Assembly (NCBI GenBank): GCA_037147175.1
Contig: JBAWVS010000061.1
Span: 1 to 12,584 of the forward strand
DNA length: 12,584 nt
Source: a bacterium
GTDB taxonomy: Bacteria > Cyanobacteriota > Vampirovibrionia > Gastranaerophilales > UBA9971
Reading direction: 5' to 3'
Position numbers and translations under genes: made by a program. Under the pieces are notes generated by a model that did no database searches, was not told the origin of the DNA, and saw only the letters and a list, made by a program, of their open reading frames with translations. Below, in pieces: positions 1-6,033 of this stretch (position 1 is the first letter of the stretch; the number at the start of each line of letters is the position of its first letter).

Positions 1-62
1 GTACTATAAAATTCAATGACAACAAGACTTTAACTTATGCTGCGTAACTCCTGTTTATAGGG

Positions 63-134
63 AATTAAGTTGAAATTCTCTGTTTGATTTTTTGGCAGTG
101 CAGTTCGGAATTTAAGCAAATAAAAAAAGCTGTT
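63..134. repeat. TA-flanking 3' repeat, copy 1 (R3)
   Basis: This copy matches 1106-1175. The core, 72-105, is identical over 34 bp to 1114-1147. The rest differs by a few substitutions and one- to two-base indels. Each copy lies just beyond the 3' end of a toxin-antitoxin operon (higA here, mazF at the other) in the same orientation. The right part merges into an A-run/GCTGTT segment that is half of a terminator-like hairpin. Bases 1-62 hold nothing I recognise. Confidence 0.85.
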
Positions 135-155
135 GATTTCTCACCGACAACTTTT
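122..155 (-). terminator. weak terminator candidate after higBA
   Basis: Read on the minus strand, AAAGTTG pairs with CAAC..CTTT across a small bulge, followed by a run of seven T. The stem is short and interrupted. It occupies the same place as the clean terminator behind mazEF, which is the main reason to call it. Confidence 0.4.
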
Positions 156-190
156 ATTGTAATTTTTATTGTGAAATATTTTCTAAAAAA

Positions 191-496
191 CTAACCATAC
201 ATTATCTGAACATTATCAACATTGGTAATTTGTTTAGCTTTCCATAAATCGTATTGCATTTGCATTCCTAACCATACATCAGGTGATGTGTTAAAAGCTT
301 TAGCAAGCTTTATAGCCATTGCGGGACTAACAGCTGTTTTGCAATGAACGATATCTGATAGATTTTGTCTTGTTATACCCAGCTTTAAAGCAGCTTCTTT
401 GATGGTTAATCCAAGCGGTTTAATACAATCTTCTCTTAAAATTTCTCCGGGATGCGCAGGATTGTGCATTATATCGGTTTCTCTTTTATAAATCAT
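191..496 (-). CDS. higA: HigA-family antitoxin (HTH, autorepressor)
   Basis: This 101-aa protein is the antitoxin of a type II toxin-antitoxin pair. It neutralises HigB and normally represses its own operon. The opening NPAHPGEILREDCI (about residues 12-25) is the hallmark of the HigA/VapI branch of XRE regulators. It is followed by a five-helix HTH (about 28-66) with ITRQNLSDI as the recognition-helix region. The length is typical. The start at 496 is chosen because AGGAG lies 7 nt upstream of the ATG; a second Met at residue 10 would also give a HigA-like N-terminus. It follows higB by 13 nt, the toxin-first order usual for higBA. A long palindrome upstream of higB is the likely operator. 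Confidence 0.93.
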   Translation of the reverse strand: MIYKRETDIMHNPAHPGEILREDCIKPLGLTIKEAALKLGITRQNLSDIVHCKTAVSPAMAIKLAKAFNTSPDVWLGMQMQYDLWKAKQITNVDNVQIMYG

Positions 497-509
497 TTTT
501 ATACTCCTG

Positions 510-788
510 TTAATGATAATCTTGGTAATCTAAAATGTATGCGTCGCCTTTTTCAAACTTGAATGTCAATCTCCAATTGCCGCTGACAGTTACTGACCAT
601 AGATCTTTCTTATCACCTCTTAACGGATGTAATTTAAAACCCGGTAAATTCATATCTTCCGGATATTTTGCTCTGTCAAGATATGCGAGCATTCTTTTTA
701 ATCTTGATTCATGCTCAGGGTTTATACCGGAAGCAACTCCCTGTTCAAAAAATTTCTTTATTCCTTTATGTTTAAAAGTTTTTATCAT
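510..788 (-). CDS. higB: HigB-family mRNA-interferase toxin (RelE/ParE superfamily)
   Basis: This is a 92-aa ribosome-dependent RNase toxin, full length for the family. It begins MIKTFKHKGIKKFFEQG and carries the family core: LPGFKLHPLRGD, then WSVTVSGNWRLTF, then an acidic DAYILDYQDYH ending. The reading frame is open to an ATG at 830, but those 14 extra residues (MSLDTVHYISYYFS) do not look like the family and would lie over the promoter, so 788 is preferred. No Shine-Dalgarno is visible before this ATG. The predicted transcription start coincides with its A, so the toxin is probably translated from a leaderless mRNA, while the downstream antitoxin has a strong AGGAG. That asymmetry would favour antitoxin synthesis. 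Confidence 0.92.
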   Translation of the reverse strand: MIKTFKHKGIKKFFEQGVASGINPEHESRLKRMLAYLDRAKYPEDMNLPGFKLHPLRGDKKDLWSVTVSGNWRLTFKFEKGDAYILDYQDYH

Positions 789-794
789 ACTAAA

Positions 795-823
795 ATAATA
801 ACTTATGTAGTGAACTGTGTCAA
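795..823 (-). promoter_or_regulatory. higBA promoter (TTGACA-17-TATTAT)
   Basis: The minus strand shows a consensus -35 (TTGACA, 818-823), a 17-bp spacer and the -10 TATTAT (795-800). A start 7 nt beyond the -10 falls on position 788, the A of the higB ATG. This is the best promoter match in the window. Confidence 0.8.
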
Positions 824-836
824 GTGACACGGTTCA
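811..836. promoter_or_regulatory. palindromic operator over the higBA -35 box
   Basis: This is a 26-bp interrupted palindrome. Half-sites TGAAC-n-GTGTCA and TGACAC-n-GTTCA are separated by AG, and 11 of 13 pairs are complementary. It covers the whole -35 hexamer. Binding of the HigA dimer here would block RNA polymerase, as in known higBA autoregulation. The site is seen in the sequence; the ligand is inferred. Confidence 0.7.
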
Positions 837-855
837 TGATATTTTTAAAAGTACT

Positions 856-871
856 TGATAAGTATTGTGTT
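856..871. repeat. TA-flanking 5' repeat, copy 1 (R5)
   Basis: TGATAAGTATTGTGTT is identical to 1860-1875. It sits 68 bp upstream of higB; the other copy sits 73 bp upstream of the mazE-like antitoxin, in the same orientation. Similarity fades into a TATA-like segment just after it (TATAAA here, TATACT there), so the element may carry a rightward -10 box. Confidence 0.7.
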
Positions 872-927
872 TATAAAAGGAGTTAAAGTTGATTAAAGTG
901 AAAAAGCAAGCTATACTTGAGTATAAA

Positions 928-977
928 CTAAAATGCGGTAGCTTTCTACATCGAGGGTTCGAATTCGTTCTTCTCCG
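928..977 (+). pseudogene. 3' half of a tRNA-Ser gene (att-site-like relic)
   Basis: From the anticodon loop rightward this reads as a class II tRNA-Ser: the 3' anticodon-stem strand TGCGG (934-938), a variable-arm hairpin GTAG-CTTT-CTAC, then ATC, the T-arm GAGGG-TTCGAAT (953-964), the acceptor strand CTTCTCC (970-976) and discriminator G (977). There is no encoded CCA. The T-stem 3' strand, TCGTT, no longer pairs well with GAGGG. No CCGCA, D-arm or proper 5' acceptor strand lies upstream, so only the 3' half exists. Cyanobacterial and plastid tRNA-Ser genes share the ATCGAGGGTTCGAAT string. Anticodon loops are known integrase crossover sites, so this may be a displaced attachment-site half. 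Confidence 0.6.
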
Positions 978-1020
978 TATTTTAGTCTATATCAAGAGAC
1001 AAATAAGTCCTTTAGCCTTT

Positions 1021-1047
1021 AAAAACCCCGCTGTTAGCGGGGTTTTT
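1021..1047 (+). terminator. rho-independent terminator after the tRNA relic
   Basis: AAAAACCCCGCT-GTT-AGCGGGGTTTTT is a perfect 12-bp stem with a 3-nt loop and T-run, about 43 nt beyond the tRNA-Ser 3' end. It works on both strands by symmetry. It is probably the original terminator of the tRNA gene. Confidence 0.9.
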
Positions 1048-1105
1048 GCATTTTATGAAATAAAGAGAATTCTTTTTGAAGAGTTTTTTAGGGTTTTTCT
1101 CAAAA

Positions 1106-1175
1106 AATTAAGCGAAATTCTCTGTTTGATTTTTTGGCAGTGCAGTTTATAATTTGAGCAAATAAAAAAGCTGTT
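1106..1175. repeat. TA-flanking 3' repeat, copy 2 (R3)
   Basis: Second copy of 63-134, here behind mazF. The identical core is 1114-1147. The last bases form the first arm of the mazEF terminator. Confidence 0.85.
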
Positions 1176-1192
1176 TATACTGACAGCTTTTT
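1164..1192 (-). terminator. mazEF terminator
   Basis: AAAAAGCTGT (1165-1174) and ACAGCTTTTT (1183-1192) form a perfect 10-bp stem with an 8-nt loop. On the minus strand a T-run follows. It lies 24 bp beyond the mazF stop. Confidence 0.85.
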
Positions 1193-1215
1193 AAATAAAA
1201 TTTAATAATTATTTT

Positions 1216-1560
1216 TTAATTTAATCCAAGATGCAATTTTAGTTTCTTATCAACTTCTTTTAGTTTTTCTGATGATAATTCACCAATTTTATTTCTTAAC
1301 CTAAGTTTATCAAAAGTACAAACATCAGGAACTCTAATTAAACTTTGTTTATCAAGTTTATTTAATTCGTCAGGTTCAATTATAACAACAATTGGAAATT
1401 GCTTTATCCGACTTGTTAAAGGGACAACAGTAATTTTTGAACTTTTATCATTTGCAATATCATTGGATATTATTAAAGCCGGTCTGGTTTTTTGTATTTC
1501 TGTACCTACGGAAGGATCAAATTCAACAAGCCAAATTTCACCACGTTTTGGATTCGCCAT
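1216..1560 (-). CDS. mazF: MazF/PemK-family endoribonuclease toxin
   Basis: This 114-aa protein is a ribosome-independent mRNA interferase of the MazF/PemK fold, at full family length. It opens PKRGEIWLVEFDPSVGTEIQKTRPALIISND, in effect the family signature, and continues with VVPLTS. R26 (in KTRP) and T49 (in PLTS) stand where the catalytic Arg and Thr of MazF are expected. The ATG overlaps the antitoxin stop by one base (TAATG), so translation is coupled. AAAGAG just before it can serve as a ribosome binding site. RNA cleavage specificity cannot be read from the sequence. Confidence 0.95.
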   Translation of the reverse strand: MANPKRGEIWLVEFDPSVGTEIQKTRPALIISNDIANDKSSKITVVPLTSRIKQFPIVVIIEPDELNKLDKQSLIRVPDVCTFDKLRLRNKIGELSSEKLKEVDKKLKLHLGLN

Positions 1561-1787
1561 TACTCTTTACCTATGTCTTTTAACGAAGTGTCTTCCCATC
1601 CCTGCCAATCTTTATCATCTTCTTTGCTAAATTCGGCATATTCTTCATAAGCTTTTTCAAGATCATTAAATTGCCTGCACTTTTTATAATCTTCAAGAAT
1701 AGTAACAATAGTTTTACTTCTATTTTTGCCTTGCTCGTCTATAAATTCTATTATATCTTCCGGAATTGAAACTGAAACTTTAGGCAT
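1560..1787 (-). CDS. ribbon-helix-helix antitoxin partner of MazF
   Basis: This is a 75-aa antitoxin. The N-terminus, PKVSVSIPEDIIEFIDEQG then RSKTIVTILEDYKK, is a ribbon-helix-helix DNA-binding domain of MazE/CopG type (about residues 1-40). The acidic tail rich in E, D and W (about 45-75) is the kind of disordered segment that wraps a MazF dimer. A strong AAGGAG sits 8 nt before the ATG. A palindrome overlaps its predicted -10 box, consistent with autorepression. I call it mazE-like; the subfamily is not certain enough for a symbol. Confidence 0.88.
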   Translation of the reverse strand: MPKVSVSIPEDIIEFIDEQGKNRSKTIVTILEDYKKCRQFNDLEKAYEEYAEFSKEDDKDWQGWEDTSLKDIGKE

Positions 1788-1808
1788 TTTTTCTGCTCCT
1801 TATGCTTA

Positions 1809-1844
1809 CTACTTTATAGTAGCATAATATAATAGCAATTTCAA
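1809..1844 (-). promoter_or_regulatory. mazEF promoter with overlapping palindrome
   Basis: Minus strand: TTGAAA (1839-1844), a 17-bp spacer, then TACTAT (1816-1821). A near-palindrome CTACTTTATAGTAG (1809-1822; CTAC/GTAG arms around a TTTATA centre) covers the -10, a plausible site for the RHH antitoxin. A perfect palindrome ATCAGCTGAT follows upstream at 1854-1863. Confidence 0.55.
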
Positions 1845-1859
1845 GTATTATCAATCAGC

Positions 1860-1875
1860 TGATAAGTATTGTGTT
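1860..1875. repeat. TA-flanking 5' repeat, copy 2 (R5)
   Basis: Exact match to 856-871. It runs into TGTTATACT (1872-1880), a good extended -10 box on the plus strand, but without a recognisable -35. The 67 bp that follow before the IS remnant contain a small TCAGG/CCTGA inverted repeat and no gene. Confidence 0.7.
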
Positions 1876-1947
1876 ATACTGAAACGAGTTTGTTTTCAGG
1901 AAAACCGGCAAAGCCTGATTTTTCCGAAAAGCAGCACTCCTAAAAGC

Positions 1948-2315
1948 TATAGTGCTTTCGCAAAAAATATTTCATTTCTTAATTAATTTTTCAGAGCACT
2001 ATATCAGAGCTTTACCCTGATAAAAAACACCTTATCATAATGGATAACGCTGCATACCGTAGAAATCAGGGAGGTGAAGAGTATCCTTTACCGAAAAATG
2101 TTGAACTGTTCTTTTTACCGCCATATTCTCCCGATTTTAATTTCATAGAAAAACTCTGGAAAGTTTTAAGGGATGACTTTTTTAACAATAAATTCTTTAA
2201 AAATGTTTTAGAGCTTAAAGATTACGTTAGTCACGTTCTGAGAAATGTTATGAAAAGCAGGGATATAGTACTTAATATTTGCAATGTTACTTAATTACTT
2301 TTTCATATCACTATA
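1948..2315 (+). mobile_element. deleted IS630-family insertion sequence
   Basis: The 368-bp stretch is bounded by TATAGTG (1948-1954) and its complement CACTATA (2309-2315), each followed inward by A/T-rich sequence of loosely similar pattern. TA-initial ends suit the IS630/Tc1 group, which targets TA. The enclosed transposase fragment lacks its first half, so most of the interior is gone, while both ends appear to survive. The exact ends are uncertain because the exact inverted match is only 7 bp. Confidence 0.5.
1983..2294 (+). pseudogene. IS630-family transposase, C-terminal fragment
   Basis: The frame is open from 1983 after an in-frame TAA at 1980. It encodes FQSTISELYPDKKHLIIMDN, then LFFLPPYSPDFNFIEKLWK, the second and third blocks of the DDE_3 catalytic core. 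The second Asp (in MDN) and the final acidic residue (in NFIEKLW) are present. The helix-turn-helix N-terminus and the first catalytic Asp are missing, so it cannot be active. The C-terminus (VSHVLRNVMKSRDIVLNICNVT) looks complete. An ATG at 2040 begins inside the motif and is not a real start. Confidence 0.88.
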
Positions 2316-2539
2316 AAAAAAATCTTTCCGAATTAATGATTAACGGAAAAGAATATATTTTATCCCAACAAATAATAAAAGAAACAGGGTGGAGATTTTT
2401 AGTTATTGTTGAAAAGGATAATATTTTTAAGCCCATATACAGTTTTAAGCAAAAAACACAAAAATTAGGCTTATTGAGTATTTTTTATATTTTCATTTTG
2501 TATTTTCTATCCGATTCAACAAATGATATATCGGGATAA
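2316..2539 (+). pseudogene. fragment of a Cache-domain membrane sensor
   Basis: Immediately right of the IS end the plus strand encodes LMINGKEYILSQQIIKETGW, then RFLVIVEKDNIFKPIYSFKQ, then a hydrophobic stretch LGLLSIFYIFILYFL and a stop. The pattern NGKEYxxSxxxxxxTGWxxxVxxxxxxIFxPxY followed by a membrane helix is typical of the membrane-proximal end of dCache sensor domains in histidine kinases and chemoreceptors. The N-terminal part, any HAMP domain and the output domain are absent. No continuation is seen left of the IS. Frame and ATGs upstream belong to the IS, so this is a relic rather than a gene. Confidence 0.5.
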
Positions 2540-2556
2540 TCTATAAAAAATATAAT

Positions 2557-2598
2557 GGATTGCCGTGTCGAGTCTAAAGCCTCTCTTCGCAATGACGC
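2557..2598. repeat. dispersed CATTGCGA-type repeat
   Basis: On the minus strand this reads GCGTCATTGCGAAGAG...CACGGCAATCC, with ATTGC/GCAAT inverted ends. It belongs to the widespread class of short repeats beginning CGTCATTGCGA and ending GCAATCC found scattered between genes in many bacteria. The class is recognised from memory; only one copy is in the window. Confidence 0.55.
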
Positions 2599-2599
2599 A

Positions 2600-2625
2600 T
2601 AATTTTAATCAGCCTTATAAAATTA
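2600..2625 (-). terminator. hairpin downstream of rsmG
   Basis: TAATTTTA and TAAAATTA form a perfect 8-bp, all-A/T stem with a 10-nt loop, 8 bp beyond the rsmG stop. No clear T-run follows on the minus strand, so its terminator role is tentative. Confidence 0.3.
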
Positions 2626-2632
2626 GCTGTTT

Positions 2633-3370
2633 TTATAGAGGATTTTTGCCGGGTGTTCCTGTTCTTCTCGGGTATTTTTCGGGAGTAGGCTTTATTTTTT
2701 TGACCAAAATAAGATTTCTTTCTTCGTTAGAAAGAGTGTAATTGACTGTTTTAATAACTTCTCCCCCTAAAATAGCCAGTGCTTGTTTTGCTTCGATAAT
2801 TTCTTCTTGAAAAGTTTTTGCTTTATAAGCTATAAAATATCCGCCAACTTTAATGAAAGGCAAAGTATATTCCAGCAAGACATTAAGTTTGCTTACAGCT
2901 CTTGAAACAGCAATGTCGAATAAACTGTCATTTGAAGAAGAAAGTTCTTCAGCTCTCGAGTTTATAATTTCAATTCTGTCATTAAATCCCAATTCTTGAG
3001 AAAGTTGAGAAATAAATTCTGTTTTTTTGCCGACAGAATCGACAGCACAAAGTTTTAACTGCGGATAAGTTATAATTATGGGGACTCCGGGAAATCCTCC
3101 ACCTATGCCGATATCAATAACACTTTTTGGAGAATTTAGATTTAATTCGTTTTCTAGTAGACCAATAGAAAGAGAATCTGCAAAATGCTTTAAAACCACT
3201 ATGTCAGCCTCGGCAGAACTTACAAGATTTGTATGCTTGTTATATTCGTATAGAAACTGCCAGTATTTTTTAAACTGATTGACCTGCTTATCTGTCAGGT
3301 TTATATTAAATTCTTCAGCTTTTTTTATAAAAATTTCCCAGTTATCGTTTTCGTTTATATTATTATTCAT
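2633..3370 (-). CDS. rsmG: 16S rRNA (guanine-527-N7)-methyltransferase RsmG
   Basis: This 245-aa SAM-dependent methyltransferase makes m7G527 in the 530 loop of 16S rRNA; its loss is known to give low-level streptomycin resistance. The family pattern is complete: NLVSSAEADIVVLKHFADSL (about 48-67), SAM motif I VIDIGIGGGFPG (84-95), VDSVGKKTEFI (110-120), SRAEEL (138-143), SRAVSKL (156-162) and the C-terminal KYPRRTGTPGKNPL. Length is close to the B. subtilis protein and longer than the E. coli one. Its ATG overlaps the stop of the upstream STAND/TPR gene as ATGA, and no good ribosome binding site is seen, so translation is probably coupled to that gene. Confidence 0.97.
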   Translation of the reverse strand: MNNNINENDNWEIFIKKAEEFNINLTDKQVNQFKKYWQFLYEYNKHTNLVSSAEADIVVLKHFADSLSIGLLENELNLNSPKSVIDIGIGGGFPGVPIIITYPQLKLCAVDSVGKKTEFISQLSQELGFNDRIEIINSRAEELSSSNDSLFDIAVSRAVSKLNVLLEYTLPFIKVGGYFIAYKAKTFQEEIIEAKQALAILGGEVIKTVNYTLSNEERNLILVKKIKPTPEKYPRRTGTPGKNPL

Positions 3371-5964
3371 ATTTTTTTCTTTAATTTTTCAATAATTTTT
3401 TTAAAATTATGTTCGCCTGTCTCATTTATAACTTTTTTTAATCTTCGGTCTATTTTTTCCCTGCTGTCCGTGGAAATTGTCTTTTCGATAATTTTTCCTG
3501 CAATTATAAAAGCTTTTAAAGCTTTTTCATAATATTTTTCCTGCAAATATATATCGCCGATGTCAAGATAGCTCATAGCTATTTTATAATCATCACAGGT
3601 TTCTTTGGCAATTGCAAGTGCTTCATGGAAACAATCATTAGCTTTTTGATAATCAACCATATCAAAATATATATTTCCAATACTTGAGAGCGATTCATAC
3701 TGCCCTTCTTTATTTTTCATAAGTTTATCAAACTTCAATGATTCCGAATAATATTCTTTTGCTTTATGTAAATTTCCGCGTTCTTCGTAAATTGCTGCCA
3801 TGTTTGAATAAGCTGCTGCTATATTGGGGTTTGTCTTAATATTTCCTGAAATATTAGTATTTTTCAGGTAAAAGTCCAACGCCTTGTCAATATCGCCAAA
3901 ATCGTCATAAGCAAGTGCTTTTTTAAAATATATATTTGCTTTTTGTTTTGTATTATTAGAGTTTTCAGCTTCTATAAGAGCTCTTTCGTAAAATTTTAAG
4001 GCATTATCAAAATCTTCCCTGTAATCATAAATATCAGCGATGCCGCATAATGCTTCAATTGCTGATTCTGTTTCAACAGAGGTATTTTCCAGACCTATAA
4101 TCCGATTGTAGTACATCAAAGCAACATCATGACGAAAACCTTCTTTATAGGTATTTGCTATTAAAACTAAAGACCTGTTTATATTTGATTTGTCCTTGAG
4201 AATTTCATATAAAACAAGAGTTTCTTCGAATTTTTTTGCAGCTTCGTCGAATTTGCCGCTTTCATAAAAAGTGCGTGCTTCGGATTTTAAACTGTTTATT
4301 TTTTCTTCAAGCCCGTTAGAAAGTTTATTGTTTTGAGACTGAGCAGATTTTTTATTATCCTTTTCAAGAAAACTTTCACTCTGAGTTTTTCCGTCAGCCT
4401 GCGTAAAACTAATAACCTGTCCAAGTTTTTCAGATGAAACGTCCTCGGAATCATTTAAGTTGTTTTCTTCAGCCAAAAGGGCTTGTTCTTCTTCTGACAG
4501 CTCGATTTTATCATCAGGCTGAATCTGAATCGAGATGATATCATCTGTTTTTATTATATTTTCGGGCTTTTGTTTGTTTTTATTTTCAACCTGACTGCTT
4601 TTCAAGGTTATATCTGTTTTATTTTCTTTTTGCAACAAAGAAGAATGATTGTTAAATTCATTTTCTGCGCTTCCCGTAAATAATTTGTCTGTTATATTTG
4701 TATATAGATATCTAAAATCAGGCTTAAGGTTTGATAGTGTTGTCGATTTTAAAGCAGGTAAAGATTTGTCGCCGTAATTTATTAAACACATATAATGATA
4801 ATACTGTTCTGAGTATAAAAGTTTTCTTGATATAGAGAAAATTCTTTCTTCGAGTTTTTTCGAAATTTGTTCGGAATATATTTCATAAAGATATCTGTGG
4901 ATTTGCTTTTTTTCATCAGCTGTAATATTTGAATAAATAGTGCTTTTTAGTAGACTTTTTACGTAAGAGACGCCACCGTTTTGAGTTAAGATCATTTTGG
5001 AAGCCAGATAATTTATTTTATTTAAAATATCAGAGGTAAAATTTAATTTTTCTAATGTTTCAAAACTCACAGAGTGTCTTACAGCTGCAAAAAAATAAAC
5101 GGTTTTTAAAAATTCATCGGGAATAGTTTTATAAATCTTCTGATAAACAAATTCTTCAAAGCTTTTTTGTTCTTTTGCGTAATATTCCTGCATTAAATCA
5201 AAAGAAGATATATCTAAAGTATTAACGGTATTTGAAAACAACAAAAGATTTTCGGGATACCCTCTGGTTACTTGAAAAATTTGTTGCAAACCGCTTTCTG
5301 TTTCTGTTATTCCGTTATTCTTCAGAAGTTTATAAGCTTCCGATTCTTCGAGACCGCCAAGCCTTATTTCAAAAGTTTCAGTTTTTTGAGAAGAAAAACT
5401 TAATTTTCGACCGGCTATAATTATTTTTATTTCAGGAAGCGATAAAAGGAACTCCAAAAAATGTGTTAATTCTTTTTGTTCTTCAGGCAGATTTTCAAAA
5501 CCGTCAATCACGATTAATAAAGGTATGTTTATGCTTTTAATATAATTCATTAGCCTTTCATCGATTGATTGGTTGTTTGAAATTTTAAAAGCTCTTTTGT
5601 ATTCAGGATTTTTTATTGTTATTTTCTTTAAAAAATTGAATAAAGAGAGGATAATATCATCCAAATGTGTTACGGGAGAGCATTCATAGTAAAAATTAAG
5701 TATATTTTCTTCAAGTGCGTATATTATGGTGTTGATGAATTCTGTTTTTCCTGTTCCTTGAAATCCTTTTAAGGAAATCAGTTTTTGCTTATCAGAATTA
5801 AGCGCCTGACAGGTTTCTTTCAAGTATTCATTTCTGTTGACAAGGTTGTACAAGACCCCTTGAGAAACTTCTTTTTTAAAAACATCTTTGGCTTCGATAA
5901 TAGTGCTTATCGAAGAAGTTATAATTTTTATAAAACTTTCTTTTATAAAAATGGTGTTTGGCAT
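3367..5964 (-). CDS. STAND-like P-loop ATPase with C-terminal TPR repeats
   Basis: This is an 865-aa cytoplasmic protein. Residues about 35-245 form an AAA/STAND-type ATPase: Walker A GFQGTGKT (67-74), Walker B LLIVIDGFE (149-157), a sensor-like IIIAGR (181-186) and GYP (235-237), matching the GxP motif of STAND NTPases. Helical sequence follows to about 430. Residues about 435-550 are a charged, low-complexity linker. Residues about 560-830 hold six or more TPR units with A-Y-F/G signatures, e.g. YNMAAIYEERGNLHKAKEYY-like repeats. STAND proteins usually act as ligand-triggered oligomeric switches with TPRs as sensor; the ligand and output here are unknown, with no effector domain visible. 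The ribosome binding site is weak (GAGATAAAG). It is coupled to rsmG downstream. Confidence 0.8.
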   Translation of the reverse strand: MPNTIFIKESFIKIITSSISTIIEAKDVFKKEVSQGVLYNLVNRNEYLKETCQALNSDKQKLISLKGFQGTGKTEFINTIIYALEENILNFYYECSPVTHLDDIILSLFNFLKKITIKNPEYKRAFKISNNQSIDERLMNYIKSINIPLLIVIDGFENLPEEQKELTHFLEFLLSLPEIKIIIAGRKLSFSSQKTETFEIRLGGLEESEAYKLLKNNGITETESGLQQIFQVTRGYPENLLLFSNTVNTLDISSFDLMQEYYAKEQKSFEEFVYQKIYKTIPDEFLKTVYFFAAVRHSVSFETLEKLNFTSDILNKINYLASKMILTQNGGVSYVKSLLKSTIYSNITADEKKQIHRYLYEIYSEQISKKLEERIFSISRKLLYSEQYYHYMCLINYGDKSLPALKSTTLSNLKPDFRYLYTNITDKLFTGSAENEFNNHSSLLQKENKTDITLKSSQVENKNKQKPENIIKTDDIISIQIQPDDKIELSEEEQALLAEENNLNDSEDVSSEKLGQVISFTQADGKTQSESFLEKDNKKSAQSQNNKLSNGLEEKINSLKSEARTFYESGKFDEAAKKFEETLVLYEILKDKSNINRSLVLIANTYKEGFRHDVALMYYNRIIGLENTSVETESAIEALCGIADIYDYREDFDNALKFYERALIEAENSNNTKQKANIYFKKALAYDDFGDIDKALDFYLKNTNISGNIKTNPNIAAAYSNMAAIYEERGNLHKAKEYYSESLKFDKLMKNKEGQYESLSSIGNIYFDMVDYQKANDCFHEALAIAKETCDDYKIAMSYLDIGDIYLQEKYYEKALKAFIIAGKIIEKTISTDSREKIDRRLKKVINETGEHNFKKIIEKLKKKI

Positions 5965-5987
5965 TCTTTATCTCAATTAACGATATT

Positions 5988-6033
5988 GTTTTCAGTTCAT
6001 ATTTTACAACTCTGAAAACAAACATGAACTGAA
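5988..6033 (-). promoter_or_regulatory. leader with two mutually exclusive hairpins before the STAND/TPR gene
   Basis: TTCAGTTCAT (5991-6000) is a perfect complement of ATGAACTGAA (6024-6033), and GTTTTCAG (5988-5995) is a perfect complement of CTGAAAAC (6012-6019). In the minus-strand transcript one 13-nt segment could pair with either of two upstream partners, not both, because positions 5991-5995 are shared. It ends 24 nt before the start codon. It could be an RNA switch or a protein operator. A separate TATCCC/GGGATA inverted repeat (6041-6065) may be the end signal of the upstream kinase gene. Confidence 0.5.

Noticed and set aside
789-830. Longer HigB start at 830 (14 extra residues)
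   Set aside because: The extension does not resemble the family and covers the consensus promoter and operator; the ATG at 788 gives the standard 92-aa toxin.
879-977. A complete tRNA-Ser beginning at GGAG (879)
   Set aside because: The length would be about right, but there is no D-arm, no anticodon 5' strand to pair with TGCGG, and only four acceptor pairs, so only the 3' half is supported.
889-1152. 87-codon plus-strand frame
   Set aside because: It starts with TTG and runs through the tRNA-Ser relic, the terminator hairpin and repeat R3, with no protein-like pattern.
2040-2294. Separate 84-aa gene starting at the ATG at 2040
   Set aside because: The ATG is the Met of the IS630 IMDN motif; transposase sequence continues upstream in frame to 1983.
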